Notes under the pieces: model-generated
What the model saw: the letters and a program-made list of their open reading frames with translations, nothing else
What the model was told of the DNA's origin: nothing
The model's database searches: none
Assembly (NCBI RefSeq): GCF_030656255.1
Contig: NZ_JAUSOE010000104.1
Coordinates: 1-64,000, forward strand
Source of the DNA: Brevundimonas sp.
Lineage (GTDB): Bacteria > Pseudomonadota > Alphaproteobacteria > Caulobacterales > Caulobacteraceae
Direction: 5' to 3'
Length of the DNA stretch: 64,000 nucleotides
Shown here: piece after piece, positions 20,823 to 30,756 of the stretch
How the letters are laid out: each line of letters opens with the position of its first letter
How positions within the stretch are numbered: the stretch's first letter is position 1
Position numbers and translations under genes: made by a program

Positions 20823-21596
20823 ATGCCCCATACTGGCGGCATGGAAAGACGCAAATACAAGATTCAACCCGCCGAAGTCTGGGACAAGGTGCGCCAGGAC
20901 TATCTGGCCGGCCTGGGCGCCGAAGAGGTCGCGGCCAAATACGGCGTGACCGCCCACGCCCTGCGCGCCCGCGCCACGCGCGACGGCTGGTCCCGCTATC
21001 TGCACGCCCCGGCCGAGCCGGTCGATCCGCCGCCCCCGCCGCCGAGCCTGTTCGACGTATCATCCGACGACGCGGCCGGCGGGGATCCGGCCGTCCTGGC
21101 CGAGGCCGCCGCCCAGGCCTCGGGCCGGGCCATGCGCGCCGGCCGGCTGTTGGAGGCGCGCGCCCTGGCGGGGCTGGCCGCCACCTATCGCAAGCTGGAG
21201 GCGCGGGGCGAGACGGCGCACGGGGCCATGACGGTCGAGAATGCGCCGCTGCAACTGGTGTACGACATACTGATGAACCCTCTGGCGGCGAGCGACCGAT
21301 TGGCCATCCGCCCCGGCGCCGCCGACACCCATCTGGCGCTGAAAGAAGCCTACTGGAACCAGCAGCAGACCCTGGGTGAGAAGAACCAGGAGTTTCGGCA
21401 CGCCCAGCTCCACCGGCGCGCGGCGCTGGATCGTCGGGTCGCCGCCCTGGAGGACCAGCTGAAGGCGGCCGGGATGGAGCCGGTCGCCGAGACGGAAAGC
21501 GACCGACGCATCCGCACCGGGGTCGATATGGTCATCGACTGCTGCGGCAAGGTCATGTCCGCGAAGGACTGGGACAAGACGCTGGACGGGTTGTGA
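20823..21596 (+). CDS. hypothetical protein with N-terminal HTH (phage terminase small-subunit-like N-terminus)
   Basis: DYLAGLGAEEVAAKYGVTAHALRARATRDGW HTH-like segment, coiled-coil C-terminus. Confidence 0.6.
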   Translation: MPHTGGMERRKYKIQPAEVWDKVRQDYLAGLGAEEVAAKYGVTAHALRARATRDGWSRYLHAPAEPVDPPPPPPSLFDVSSDDAAGGDPAVLAEAAAQASGRAMRAGRLLEARALAGLAATYRKLEARGETAHGAMTVENAPLQLVYDILMNPLAASDRLAIRPGAADTHLALKEAYWNQQQTLGEKNQEFRHAQLHRRAALDRRVAALEDQLKAAGMEPVAETESDRRIRTGVDMVIDCCGKVMSAKDWDKTLDGL

Positions 21597-21605
21597 GCGG
21601 CGTCT

Positions 21606-21739
21606 TCCTTCTCCCCTTGCGGGAGAAGGTGGCCCGCAGGGCCGGATGGGGGGTCGGTTTGGCGTGGATCGTCAGGGCCGGTGAAACCCCTCATCCGTCA
21701 GCCTTCGGCTGCCACCTTCTCCCGCAAGGGGAGAAGGAA
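21606..21739. repeat. palindromic dispersed repeat, copy A
   Basis: CCTTCTCCCCTTGCGGGAGAAGGTGGC...GCCACCTTCTCCCGCAAGGGGAGAAGG with GGTCGGTTTGGCGTGGATCGTCAGGGCCGGTGAAACCCCTCATCCG centre. Confidence 0.9.
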
Positions 21740-21742
21740 GGT

Positions 21743-22120
21743 TTAGTCTCGCGTCAGTCTTTCCTCCGTCGCCGCCACAATGGCCGACAGCACCTCTTCC
21801 CGCTGGTTCCCGATCATCCCATTCGGAAACCGCAACACCCGGAACCCCTGTTCGCGCAGCCAGGCGTCCCGCTCGGCGTCCTCGATCCGGTCGTCATGCT
21901 GCGGCCCGTCCGCCTCGACGATCAGCCGATGCCTCAGACAGACGAAGTCGACGATATACCGCCCGATCACCATCTGCCGCCGAAACTTCAGCCCAGCCAG
22001 CCGCCGATCCCGCAATAGTCCCCACAGCCGCCGCTCATAATGGACGGGCTCGCGGCGCATCTGTTTGGCGCGGGATTGCAGCCAGTCGTCCATATCCAGA
22101 TTGTGCGTAACGCTCGCCAA
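21743..22120 (-). CDS. DUF559-domain protein (Vsr/restriction-endonuclease-like fold)
   Basis: LWGLLRDRRLAGLKFRRQMVIGRYIVDFVCLRHRLIVEADGPQHDD...RDAWLREQGFRVLRF is the classic DUF559 motif. Confidence 0.9.
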   Translation of the reverse strand: MASVTHNLDMDDWLQSRAKQMRREPVHYERRLWGLLRDRRLAGLKFRRQMVIGRYIVDFVCLRHRLIVEADGPQHDDRIEDAERDAWLREQGFRVLRFPNGMIGNQREEVLSAIVAATEERLTRD

Positions 22121-22131
22121 GATTGCAACCT

Positions 22132-22191
22132 CTTCCTTCTCCCCCTGCGGGAGAAGGTGGCCGAGCGCAGCGAGGTCGGATGAGGGGTCAG
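22132..22191. repeat. half-length dispersed repeat, copy B
   Basis: CTTCCTTCTCCCCCTGCGGGAGAAGGTGGCCGAGCGCAGCGAGGTCGGATGAGGGGTCAG, one arm of the A/C element. Confidence 0.85.
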
Positions 22192-22216
22192 AAGGACGCC
22201 CGCCACGCCTCCGGCG

Positions 22217-23086
22217 TCAGCACCACCGCGCTTTCCAACGGTGGCGCGAGGACGAAGAATCCGGCCGGACGGGCAAGCTATGCACGCGGTAAAGCCGCCA
22301 TGCGTCAGGCCGCTCCTGCGCCACCTCGCATTCCGTTCGGGTCAGGAAGAAGTCCGTCGATGCGCCGCCACGCGTGGCCTTCACCTCGATCAGTCGCTCA
22401 CGACCATCCGTCGGGTCGAAGCTGCGAATGTCGTATCCGGCCCCGTCTCCGCGCTCCTGCGACGTCCATTCGATCTTCTTCGCTAGATCCGCCCGATCAT
22501 GGGCGATCAGATGGGCGCGTTCGTGGTGGAAGATGCGCTCCTCGCCCAACAAGCCAAGCTGCCGGTTCCGCTGATCGCGAGCCGCCGGATCGAATTTCCG
22601 AACCAGTCGCGACAGGCCCGCGGGTCGTCGGGGCCTCTCCGCGCCAAGGGGAGGGGCCGAGGTCATCAGCAGGGGCGCCGGCTCAAACGCGGTCGAGGGC
22701 TCCGACACCCCGCTTCCATACGTCGGCTGTTCGGTCGCTTGGGCCCGCAGGGAGTCGCGCAATGGCATCCCGATGTCCCAAGTGGCTGGATTCTGGTCGA
22801 GATGGCGTTCCAGTGCGGAGAAGATGGCTTCTTGGTAGTTCGGCCGACTACCGAAACCATTCAGCTTGGGCATGCCCAGTTCGGTCAGGACGGCGGAGAT
22901 GTTTCCGTATTTCTGACCGACCGAGCCGACCGTACGGCCGATCTGTTGTGACAAGGCCTTGGCGTGACGGGCCTTGACCAGCGGGCGACCAGAGACGGCG
23001 TCGTCGAGCATGGCGAAATAGTCGGCGACGATGAGGTCTAACTCCTCCTCATCCCAGTCGCGGCCATATTTGCCCTGATCGACCAA
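22217..23086 (-). CDS. DUF3883-domain protein (NOV/PDDEXK-like C-terminal domain)
   Basis: GDGAGYDIRSFDPTDGRERLIEVKATRGGASTDFFLTRTECEVAQERPDAWRLYRV is characteristic of DUF3883. Confidence 0.8.
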   Translation of the reverse strand: MVDQGKYGRDWDEEELDLIVADYFAMLDDAVSGRPLVKARHAKALSQQIGRTVGSVGQKYGNISAVLTELGMPKLNGFGSRPNYQEAIFSALERHLDQNPATWDIGMPLRDSLRAQATEQPTYGSGVSEPSTAFEPAPLLMTSAPPLGAERPRRPAGLSRLVRKFDPAARDQRNRQLGLLGEERIFHHERAHLIAHDRADLAKKIEWTSQERGDGAGYDIRSFDPTDGRERLIEVKATRGGASTDFFLTRTECEVAQERPDAWRLYRVHSLPVRPDSSSSRHRWKARWC

Positions 23087-23151
23087 CCCAGTCTCCCCGC
23101 CAACCTTAGGTTAGTATGACGGCGACGGTCTTTACCAGGGCGCTAATCGCC

Positions 23152-23287
23152 CTTCCTTCTCCCCCTGCGGGAGAAGGTGGCCCGCAGGGCCGGATGAGGG
23201 GTCGGTTCGGCGTGGATCGTCAGGGCCGGTGAAACCCCTCATCCGACCTCGCTGCGCTCGGCCACCTTCTCCCGCAAGGGGAGAAGG
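23152..23287. repeat. palindromic dispersed repeat, copy C
   Basis: CCTTCCTTCTCCCCCTGCGGGAGAAGGTGGCCC...GGCCACCTTCTCCCGCAAGGGGAGAAGG; same centre as copy A. Confidence 0.9.
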
Positions 23288-23431
23288 GATCAGAACGGCG
23301 ATGAAGGCCTAGGGCCTGACCCACGCCGCCATGGCCGTCGAAATGGAGATCAGCCGCACTCAACTAAACCGCTTCTCCGATCAGGAGGCGTTGAGCGTAA
23401 ATGCCGGATCCCCCCGAGCCGTGTAACGCGG

Positions 23432-24976
23432 GTGTTGGCCACTCGCGGAAGTTGGAGTTGTTTTAAGCGCCGCTTAGATGTGATGGCTTCCAGAATCGGC
23501 TTCAATCCAACCGGAGACGGCATGAAAAAGCGTAAAGCCAAATCACGCAGAGAACCGCTTTCACGAATGAAGGTGGAGAAGGGAAAAATCCCATCTCCTT
23601 GGAATGCCCTAGATAAGATAGCGCCTACCAATTCAGTCTCGTGGTATCACGACCATCTTCCCGACTACCTCTGGCTCGTCCTGCTAACTCGAGCGAAATA
23701 TCGAACGCAGACTTTTGTGGCGTTCAGAGCTGTTCTGGATGTTCTTCATGACAACCGGCAGCAAAACGGTCTGATCGGTTTCAGCCATCAACGGCTAGCC
23801 GATCTAGATATCAATCTATTCGATTCCATTTTCGCTCCAATACTAGCAATCAAAGAATTGAGAGAGGCGTTGCGGCCCCTCGCTGTACTTGATCAACTGC
23901 CTGGTGCGGACCGTTGGCGAGCGAAGCTCGGAGAGGGGGAGAAAGGTGACAACGATCTTATTGAAGCTGCGGTCGCAGAAGCAGCCCCTCAGAATTCTCG
24001 ACCGGCGACTGATATTGCCTTTTTGATGCTAGTCAACTTGATCGTCCAAGACAGAATGTCGTTCAACGCGGGCCTTCTCAATCCTGCGGATCTTGATGCT
24101 TACGCCTTCAATCCGGACTCGGTGCCCAATATTTCTGGCTTGGCGCGATCAATGAGGAACGGTTGGTTAAATCACGACCGGGAAGAGGCTGGCCATAACC
24201 GTGACTGGGTAGACTTCTTCTATAATTGGGGAAGAGAAAGCTCCGTATGTCGCGGGATTTACATCAGTTCGGATGACGACAGTTCCAGCTATGAGGATGG
24301 CGCGCGACGCATAATGGCTCAAATCGTCGAGATACGCGATTGTTGCGCACGTCGGCTGACCGCGGATTTTCAGGCGTCCGGTTACAACGAACAGCGTGAG
24401 GTGTTGGCGGCGCTTGGCCTGTATGCCACAGACATAGCGATATCGGCCGGAATATCGGGGTCTGCGTCCCACGCTCAAGGGGCGATATTGGTGCGATCGC
24501 TAGCTGAAATTAATATCCTGATTAGTCACATCATCAAAGATAACACAGCTGTGGGACGGTACAGATCTTATGGAGCTGGTCGGGCGCGTCTCCTCGCAGA
24601 GAAAGCCGATGAAATCGGAATTTCAGCTAACTACCTATTTGTGGAAGAACTTGAAAACGTTTCAAATGAAAGGCGGGCTGCGATGTTTATCGATATGCCA
24701 GTCAACGCCTTCTACAAGAAAAGCGTAAGAGATACAGCGATCGAGTGTGGTGCAAAAGATGTTTACGATACCTACTATGACGTAGGGTCAATGTATGCGC
24801 ACGCAGAATGGGGAGGTGTAGCAACGTCATCTGTGCAAATGTGCGGAAATCCCCTTCATCTTGGTCATTACATACCGTCTGAGCGTTTGTTCGCAGTTGA
24901 AATGCTAAAAGACGTTGAGTGGCTTGTTAAGAGAATCGCGACCGAACTTGGGGTTGGTTCGACAGCAGAAATTTAG
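23432..24976 (+). CDS. hypothetical protein, C-terminal half DUF5677-like; start uncertain (23432 or 23522)
   Basis: 514 aa; AQGAILVRSLAEINILISHIIKDN...DVYDTYYDVGSMYAHAEWGG resembles DUF5677. Region clearly AT-richer than neighbours. Confidence 0.6.
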   Translation: MLATRGSWSCFKRRLDVMASRIGFNPTGDGMKKRKAKSRREPLSRMKVEKGKIPSPWNALDKIAPTNSVSWYHDHLPDYLWLVLLTRAKYRTQTFVAFRAVLDVLHDNRQQNGLIGFSHQRLADLDINLFDSIFAPILAIKELREALRPLAVLDQLPGADRWRAKLGEGEKGDNDLIEAAVAEAAPQNSRPATDIAFLMLVNLIVQDRMSFNAGLLNPADLDAYAFNPDSVPNISGLARSMRNGWLNHDREEAGHNRDWVDFFYNWGRESSVCRGIYISSDDDSSSYEDGARRIMAQIVEIRDCCARRLTADFQASGYNEQREVLAALGLYATDIAISAGISGSASHAQGAILVRSLAEINILISHIIKDNTAVGRYRSYGAGRARLLAEKADEIGISANYLFVEELENVSNERRAAMFIDMPVNAFYKKSVRDTAIECGAKDVYDTYYDVGSMYAHAEWGGVATSSVQMCGNPLHLGHYIPSERLFAVEMLKDVEWLVKRIATELGVGSTAEI

Positions 24977-24977
24977 C

Positions 24978-27320
24978 CTACAGCCGCCCCTTCCTAAACG
25001 CCTCCGCCTTCTCCGCCGCCGCTTCCGCGCGCCACTTCTTCGGCGCCGACCGGTCCACCTCTTCCCCCGCCCCCGTCAGGGCCTCGTTGGCGAATTCCAG
25101 GTCCAGCAGCTTCATGCGCTTGATCTCGTCGCGCAGGCGGCCGGCTTCCTCGAACTCCAGGTTGGAGGCGGCTTCGCGCATGCGGCCTTCCAGATCCTTG
25201 AGCGCGGCCTGGAAGTTTGAGCCGACGAAGGGTTTGGAGGCTTCGGCGACGCCGGGGCGGGTCAGGCGGTCCATCTCGCGGGACTCATAGGGGCTGTCCA
25301 TCAGCTCCTTGATGTCGCGCTTGACGCTTTCGGGCGTGATGCCGTGTTCGGTGTTGTAGGCCATCTGGCGTTCGCGGCGGCGGTCGGTCTCGGCGATGGC
25401 GCGCTCCATACTGCCGGTCATGCGGTCGGCGTAGAGGATGACGCGGCCGTCGATGTTGCGCGCGGCGCGGCCGATGGTCTGGATCAGCGACGTCTCGGAG
25501 CGCAGGAAGCCCTCCTTGTCCGCGTCCAGGATGGCGACCAGGCCGCACTCGGGGATGTCCAGACCCTCGCGCAGCAGGTTGATGCCGATCAGGCAGTCGA
25601 AGGATCCCAGACGCAGGTCGCGCAGGATCTCGATCCGTTCCAGCGTGTCGACGTCGGAGTGCATGTAGCGGACGCGGATCCCCTGTTCATGCATGTATTC
25701 GGTCAGGTCCTCGGCCATCTTCTTGGTCAGGGTGGTGACCAGGGAGCGGTAGCCGGCGCGGGTGGTGGCCTTGACCTCGTCGATAACGTCGTCGACTTGG
25801 TTGCGGGTCTGGCCGCTGACCGGGCGGATCTCGACCGGCGGGTCGATCAGGCCGGTGGGGCGGATGACCTGTTCGACGAAGACGCCGCCGGCCTGGTCCA
25901 TCTCCCAGGCGCCGGGGGTGGCGCTGACGTGGATCGTCTGGGGGCGCATGGCCTCCCATTCCTCGAACTTCAGCGGGCGGTTGTCGATGCAGGAGGGCAG
26001 GCGGAAGCCGTATTCGGCCAGGGTGGATTTGCGGCGGTAGTCGCCGCGGAACATGCCGTTGATCTGGCCGATGGTGACGTGGCTCTCGTCCACGAACAGC
26101 AGGGCGTTGTCGGGGATGTATTCGAAGAAGGTGGGCGGGGGCTCGCCGGGGGCGCGGCCGGTCAGCCAGCGGGAATAGTTCTCGATGCCGGCGCAGCTGC
26201 CGGTGGCCTCCATCATCTCCAGGTCGAAACGGGTGCGTTGCTCCAGCCGCTGGGCCTCGAGCAGTTTGCCGTTCTCGATCATCCAGTCCAGCGTCTCCTT
26301 CAGCTCGGCCTTGATGCCGGCGGCGGCCTGGTTCAGCGTCGGGCGCGGGGTCACATAGTGGCTGGCGGCGTAGACGGTGATCTCGGCCAGGTCGGCGGTC
26401 TTCTTGCCGGTCAGGGGGTCGAACTCGGCGATGGACTCGATCTCGTCGCCGAACAGGGAGACGCGCCAGGCCCGGTCCTCCTGGTGGACGGGGAAGATCT
26501 CGATGGTGTCGCCGCGTTTGCGGAACATGCCCCGGTCGAAGGTCAGGTCGTTACGCTTGTACTGCAGCGCGATCAGGTCGGCCCGCAGCTTCGACTCGTC
26601 GATCTGGTCCCCCACCTTCAGGGTGAAGGTCATGGCCGTATAGGTCTCGACCGAGCCGATGCCGTAGATGCAGCTGACGCTGGCCACCACGATCACATCC
26701 TCCCGCTCCAGGATCGCCCGCGTCGCCGAGTGCCGCATCCGGTCGATCTGCTCGTTTATGGACGAGTCCTTCTCGATATAGGTGTCGGTGCGGGGGACGT
26801 AGGCTTCGGGCTGGTAGTAGTCGTAGTAGCTGACGAAATATTCGACGGCGTTGTCCGGGAAGAATGACTTGAATTCGGAATAGAGCTGGGCGGCCAGGGT
26901 CTTGTTCGGGGCCAGGATCAGGGCCGGGCGCTGGGTCTGTTCGATGACCTTGGCCATGGTGAAGGTCTTGCCCGAGCCGGTGACGCCCAGCAGCACCTGA
27001 TCGCGGTCGCCCGCCTCGGCCTGGGCCACCAGTTCGGCGATGGCGGCGGGCTGGTCGCCGGCGGGGGTGTATTTGGTCTCGAGCCGGAAGCGGCCGCCCT
27101 TCTTCTTGCCCTCATGCGAGGGGCGGTGCGGGACCCAGTCGGCGGGCGCGGCGACGGGCTCCTCCGGCGTCAGGCGCGGGCCGGTGACGGGGGCGAACAT
27201 CGGCATTTTCCCGGTGTCGCGCTTGAAGGCCGCGGCGGCCTCGCGCACGCCGGGGTCGGGCGTGTGGACGGGCTTGGCGGGTTTGGCGGCGGCGGGCTTC
27301 GGCGTCGAAGAACGGTTCAT
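24978..27320 (-). CDS. uvrB: excinuclease ABC subunit UvrB
   Basis: [74 protein letters not shown]. Confidence 0.98.
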   Translation of the reverse strand: MNRSSTPKPAAAKPAKPVHTPDPGVREAAAAFKRDTGKMPMFAPVTGPRLTPEEPVAAPADWVPHRPSHEGKKKGGRFRLETKYTPAGDQPAAIAELVAQAEAGDRDQVLLGVTGSGKTFTMAKVIEQTQRPALILAPNKTLAAQLYSEFKSFFPDNAVEYFVSYYDYYQPEAYVPRTDTYIEKDSSINEQIDRMRHSATRAILEREDVIVVASVSCIYGIGSVETYTAMTFTLKVGDQIDESKLRADLIALQYKRNDLTFDRGMFRKRGDTIEIFPVHQEDRAWRVSLFGDEIESIAEFDPLTGKKTADLAEITVYAASHYVTPRPTLNQAAAGIKAELKETLDWMIENGKLLEAQRLEQRTRFDLEMMEATGSCAGIENYSRWLTGRAPGEPPPTFFEYIPDNALLFVDESHVTIGQINGMFRGDYRRKSTLAEYGFRLPSCIDNRPLKFEEWEAMRPQTIHVSATPGAWEMDQAGGVFVEQVIRPTGLIDPPVEIRPVSGQTRNQVDDVIDEVKATTRAGYRSLVTTLTKKMAEDLTEYMHEQGIRVRYMHSDVDTLERIEILRDLRLGSFDCLIGINLLREGLDIPECGLVAILDADKEGFLRSETSLIQTIGRAARNIDGRVILYADRMTGSMERAIAETDRRRERQMAYNTEHGITPESVKRDIKELMDSPYESREMDRLTRPGVAEASKPFVGSNFQAALKDLEGRMREAASNLEFEEAGRLRDEIKRMKLLDLEFANEALTGAGEEVDRSAPKKWRAEAAAEKAEAFRKGRL

Positions 27321-27626
27321 GAACAGAACTTAGTGTGCGGGATGCTGCGGCGCCAGTGAGGGTGGGCGGCGGGCGTCAGTGTTCGGTTCAAGGTCTAAAA
27401 ATGGCAGGAAAACGGCGTGATGTGGAAATGTAATGCTTCATTCCGTCGCAATGTGTGGCCATTGGCGCTTAAATTCTCCTTTTTCCGTACAATTATGCGA
27501 CTTTTTAGTTGCGGTATGTAAATCGTGTGCCTACCAAGGTCACCGAACGGATGTATTTGACATCGCAGTGGTATATATCCGTGATATCCAGCTGTTTCCG
27601 TAAGTATTGTTCAATACTGTTTGTGA

Positions 27627-30593
27627 ATGAGGCGTATGCGTACTCGTAAAAATCACCTTTTGTCGTCGACCATGGTTGGCGGAATTGTGGCGGCGTCGCT
27701 GTCAATGCTTGCAGCTCCTGCCGCGATGGCTCAGGACGCGGCCGTTGCTCAGGCTGACGGGTCCGCCAGCGTCGAAGACATCGTCGTCATCGGTTCGCGC
27801 ATTCGTCGCGACAACTATAACGCCCCGTCGCCGACCCAGGTCGTGACGCGCGAAGAGGCGACCCTGCAGGGCTTCGCCTCGACCACCGAGGCGCTGCAAA
27901 GCACCGCCGTCACGGGCGGCACCTCGCAGATCAACAACTCGTACGGCGGCTATGTCACCGACGGCGGTCCGGGCGCCAACACCATCGGCCTGCGCGGCAT
28001 GAGCCCCAGCCGCACCCTGGTGCTGCTGAACGGCCGTCGCGTCTCGCCGGCCGGTTCGCGCGGCTCGGTCGGCGCGGCCGACCTGAACGTTCTGCCCACC
28101 GCCATCATCGACCGGGTCGAAGTGCTGCGCGACGGCGCCTCGTCGGTCTATGGCTCGGACGCCGTCGCCGGCGTGGTCAACATCCAGACGCGCCAGAACT
28201 TCGAAGGCGTGACGGTCGAGGCCCAGCGTAACGAGCCGCTGGAAGCCAATGGCGCCGGCGGTTCGACCCGTCTGTCGCTGACGGCCGGCGTGCGTGGCGA
28301 CCGCTGGCGCGCGGCCGGTTCGGTCGAACGCTACGAGCGCGACGAACTGACCCTGCGCGACCGCGAGTTCACGCGTTGCCAGACCGACGGCTTCCGCAAC
28401 GGTCAGGATTCGATCGATCCGCTGACCGGCCAGTCGAAATGCTACCCGATCACCACGACCGGCTCAAACGGCGTGACGATCAACACCATCGCCACGGGCG
28501 CGACAACCGGCGTCGCCGCTCCCGGCGCGGTCGGCACGACCTTCAACCGCTGGCGTCCGAACTCGGCCGTTACGACCGGCCTGGTCGGGTTTGAAGGCGT
28601 CGGCGGCACCGGCAACGACGTCAATGTTCGTGACACCTTCGAAGACCGGATGCTGAACGAGTCGCTGGTCACCCCGGTGGACATCACCACCCTGTACGGC
28701 GAAGTCGGCTACGATCTGCAAGCTCTGGGCAATGCCGAGATCTACGGCGAAGCCCTGTTCAACCAGCGCAAGTCGTCGCAGACCGGCTATCGCCAGCTGG
28801 CGCTGGACTACGCCGTCGGCAGCCCGCTGATCCCGACCAATTTGCAGGGCAGCGTCGCCTTCGCAGACCAAGGCCTGAACCAGGGCGATGACGTCGGCGT
28901 CCGCGCCTTCATCGGCTTCGGCAACGATCATTCCGAACAGGAAGTCGATTTCGGCCGCTATGTCGTCGGCATCAAGGGCGACTTCTTCCTGCCGGAATGG
29001 CGCTATGACGCCTACGCCAGCTATTCGCGCTCCAAGTCGACCTACACCAGCGAACAGTTCCTGACCGATAACCTGATCGCGTCTCTGGACGTGGTCAGCA
29101 ACGGTTCGGGCGGTTTCCAGTGCGCTGATCTGGCGTCGAACCCGGGCTGTATCGCCGCCCCGGCCCTGACAACCCAGACCATAGCCGGCGCCCTGCCGCA
29201 GGATTGGGTCGACTATGTCTTCCGTCCGGTGACCGGCACGACCGAGTTCATCGAGAAGGTGGTCAGCTTCGGCATCGACGGTCCTCTGTTCAGCCTGCCG
29301 GCCGGCCGCGTCATGGGCTATTTCGGAGCCGAATGGCGCGAGTCCGAGATCGACGACACCCCTGGTCTCGATTCCCAGCTGGGCAACACCTACAACTACT
29401 CGACCTCGGCCATCACGCGCGGCTCGGACTCGGTGAAGGAAGTGTTCGGCGAAATCGAAGCGCCGATCCTGGTCGATCTGCCGGGCGTGCGCGAACTGAC
29501 CCTGAACGGTTCGTTCCGCTATACCGATTATGACTCCTACGGCGACGACACGACCTACAAGGTCGGTCTGGTCTATCGTCCGATCGACTGGATCACCCTG
29601 CGCGGCACCTATGGCACCTCGTATCGCGCCCCGGCGCTGTTCGAGCAGTATGTGGGCGCCACCTCGGGCTTCCTGTCGAACGCCAGCGACGCCTGCAACG
29701 AGTTCGGCGCAGACGGCGTAAACGCCAACCGGGTCGCCAACTGCCGGGCCGAAGGCCTGCCGGACACCTATGAGGCGACCACCGGCGTTCAGGTCATTAC
29801 CGAAGGCGGCGCCGACGCCGGCCTGTCGGCCGAGACTTCGACCAACATGACCGTCGGCCTGGTGATCCAGCCGCCGCTGCCCTCGGGTTGGGGCGATCTG
29901 GCCTTCGCCGTCGATTATTACGAGATCGAGGTCGAGAACGGCGTGTCGCGCACCGGCGCCGCGGAAATCCTGGACCGTTGTTACGACTCCAATCCGGAAG
30001 ATTTCGCGGCCGACGCCGGCTTCTGCCGCCTGGTGTCGCGTGATCCGGCCGACAACGGCCTGACCGTCTCGGACAGCTACGTCAACCTGGCCACCGACAA
30101 TGTGAAGGGGCTGGATTACACGGTCCGTTATCGCAAGGACGTCGGCCCCGGCACGGCGCTGTTCAACCTGGCGGTCACCCAGTACACGGAAATTTCGAGC
30201 AAGCTGTTCGCCGAAGATCCGCTGGAAGACTACACCGGCATGATCAACAATCCGGAGTTCACCGGAACGGCTGACGTCTCCTACGCCTGGGACAAGTGGC
30301 GCGTGCGCTACGGCGTCGAATGGATCCAGGGCACCGACAGCTACGCCTATTACGAAGAAGATCCGGCGACCTCTGACCTGGACCTCGAGACCGACGACTA
30401 CTGGTTGCACAACGCTTCGGTCCAATATGCGTCCGACGGTTGGACCGCCACGCTCGGCGTTCGCAACCTGTTCAACGAAGACCCGCCGACCATCTCGTCT
30501 GGCTATTACAACCGGGTCGGCAACGCTCCGCTGTACTCGGGCTACGACTACCTGGGCCGCACGGCCTTCGTGAACCTGACCAAGTCCTTCTAA
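27627..30593 (+). CDS. TonB-dependent receptor (receptor 3)
   Basis: 988 aa; SVEDIVVIGSRIRRDNYNAPSPTQVV plug, IDRVEVLRDGASSVYGSDAVAGVVNI, C-terminal GRTAFVNLTKSF. Confidence 0.95.
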   Translation: MRRMRTRKNHLLSSTMVGGIVAASLSMLAAPAAMAQDAAVAQADGSASVEDIVVIGSRIRRDNYNAPSPTQVVTREEATLQGFASTTEALQSTAVTGGTSQINNSYGGYVTDGGPGANTIGLRGMSPSRTLVLLNGRRVSPAGSRGSVGAADLNVLPTAIIDRVEVLRDGASSVYGSDAVAGVVNIQTRQNFEGVTVEAQRNEPLEANGAGGSTRLSLTAGVRGDRWRAAGSVERYERDELTLRDREFTRCQTDGFRNGQDSIDPLTGQSKCYPITTTGSNGVTINTIATGATTGVAAPGAVGTTFNRWRPNSAVTTGLVGFEGVGGTGNDVNVRDTFEDRMLNESLVTPVDITTLYGEVGYDLQALGNAEIYGEALFNQRKSSQTGYRQLALDYAVGSPLIPTNLQGSVAFADQGLNQGDDVGVRAFIGFGNDHSEQEVDFGRYVVGIKGDFFLPEWRYDAYASYSRSKSTYTSEQFLTDNLIASLDVVSNGSGGFQCADLASNPGCIAAPALTTQTIAGALPQDWVDYVFRPVTGTTEFIEKVVSFGIDGPLFSLPAGRVMGYFGAEWRESEIDDTPGLDSQLGNTYNYSTSAITRGSDSVKEVFGEIEAPILVDLPGVRELTLNGSFRYTDYDSYGDDTTYKVGLVYRPIDWITLRGTYGTSYRAPALFEQYVGATSGFLSNASDACNEFGADGVNANRVANCRAEGLPDTYEATTGVQVITEGGADAGLSAETSTNMTVGLVIQPPLPSGWGDLAFAVDYYEIEVENGVSRTGAAEILDRCYDSNPEDFAADAGFCRLVSRDPADNGLTVSDSYVNLATDNVKGLDYTVRYRKDVGPGTALFNLAVTQYTEISSKLFAEDPLEDYTGMINNPEFTGTADVSYAWDKWRVRYGVEWIQGTDSYAYYEEDPATSDLDLETDDYWLHNASVQYASDGWTATLGVRNLFNEDPPTISSGYYNRVGNAPLYSGYDYLGRTAFVNLTKSF

Positions 30594-30617
30594 GGACGGC
30601 GTCAAGCGAACCGGACT

Positions 30618-30650
30618 AAGGGCGGCGGACTTCGGTTCGCCGCCCTTTTT
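30618..30650 (+). terminator. Rho-independent terminator after receptor 3
   Basis: AAGGGCGGCG...CGCCGCCCTT followed by TTT. Confidence 0.85.
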
Positions 30651-30681
30651 CGTTCTTGAAAGCGTAGAGAACGTCACGAAC

Positions 30682-30730
30682 TTGACTCCCTCATACAGTA
30701 TGTCCCATACACTGTGTGTCACACACTATA
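30682..30730 (+). promoter_or_regulatory. candidate promoter/operator of the padR gene
   Basis: TTGACT (-35-like) at 30682, perfect CATAC-A-GTATG at 30692-30702, then CATACACTGTGTGTCACACACTATA with GTGTGT-C-ACACAC symmetry. Confidence 0.5.
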
Positions 30731-30756
30731 CGACGTCGTCAGTCGGGAGCGCGGGT

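Noticed and set aside
28464-30722. 752-aa minus-strand ORF
   Set aside because: Antisense shadow of TonB receptor 3.
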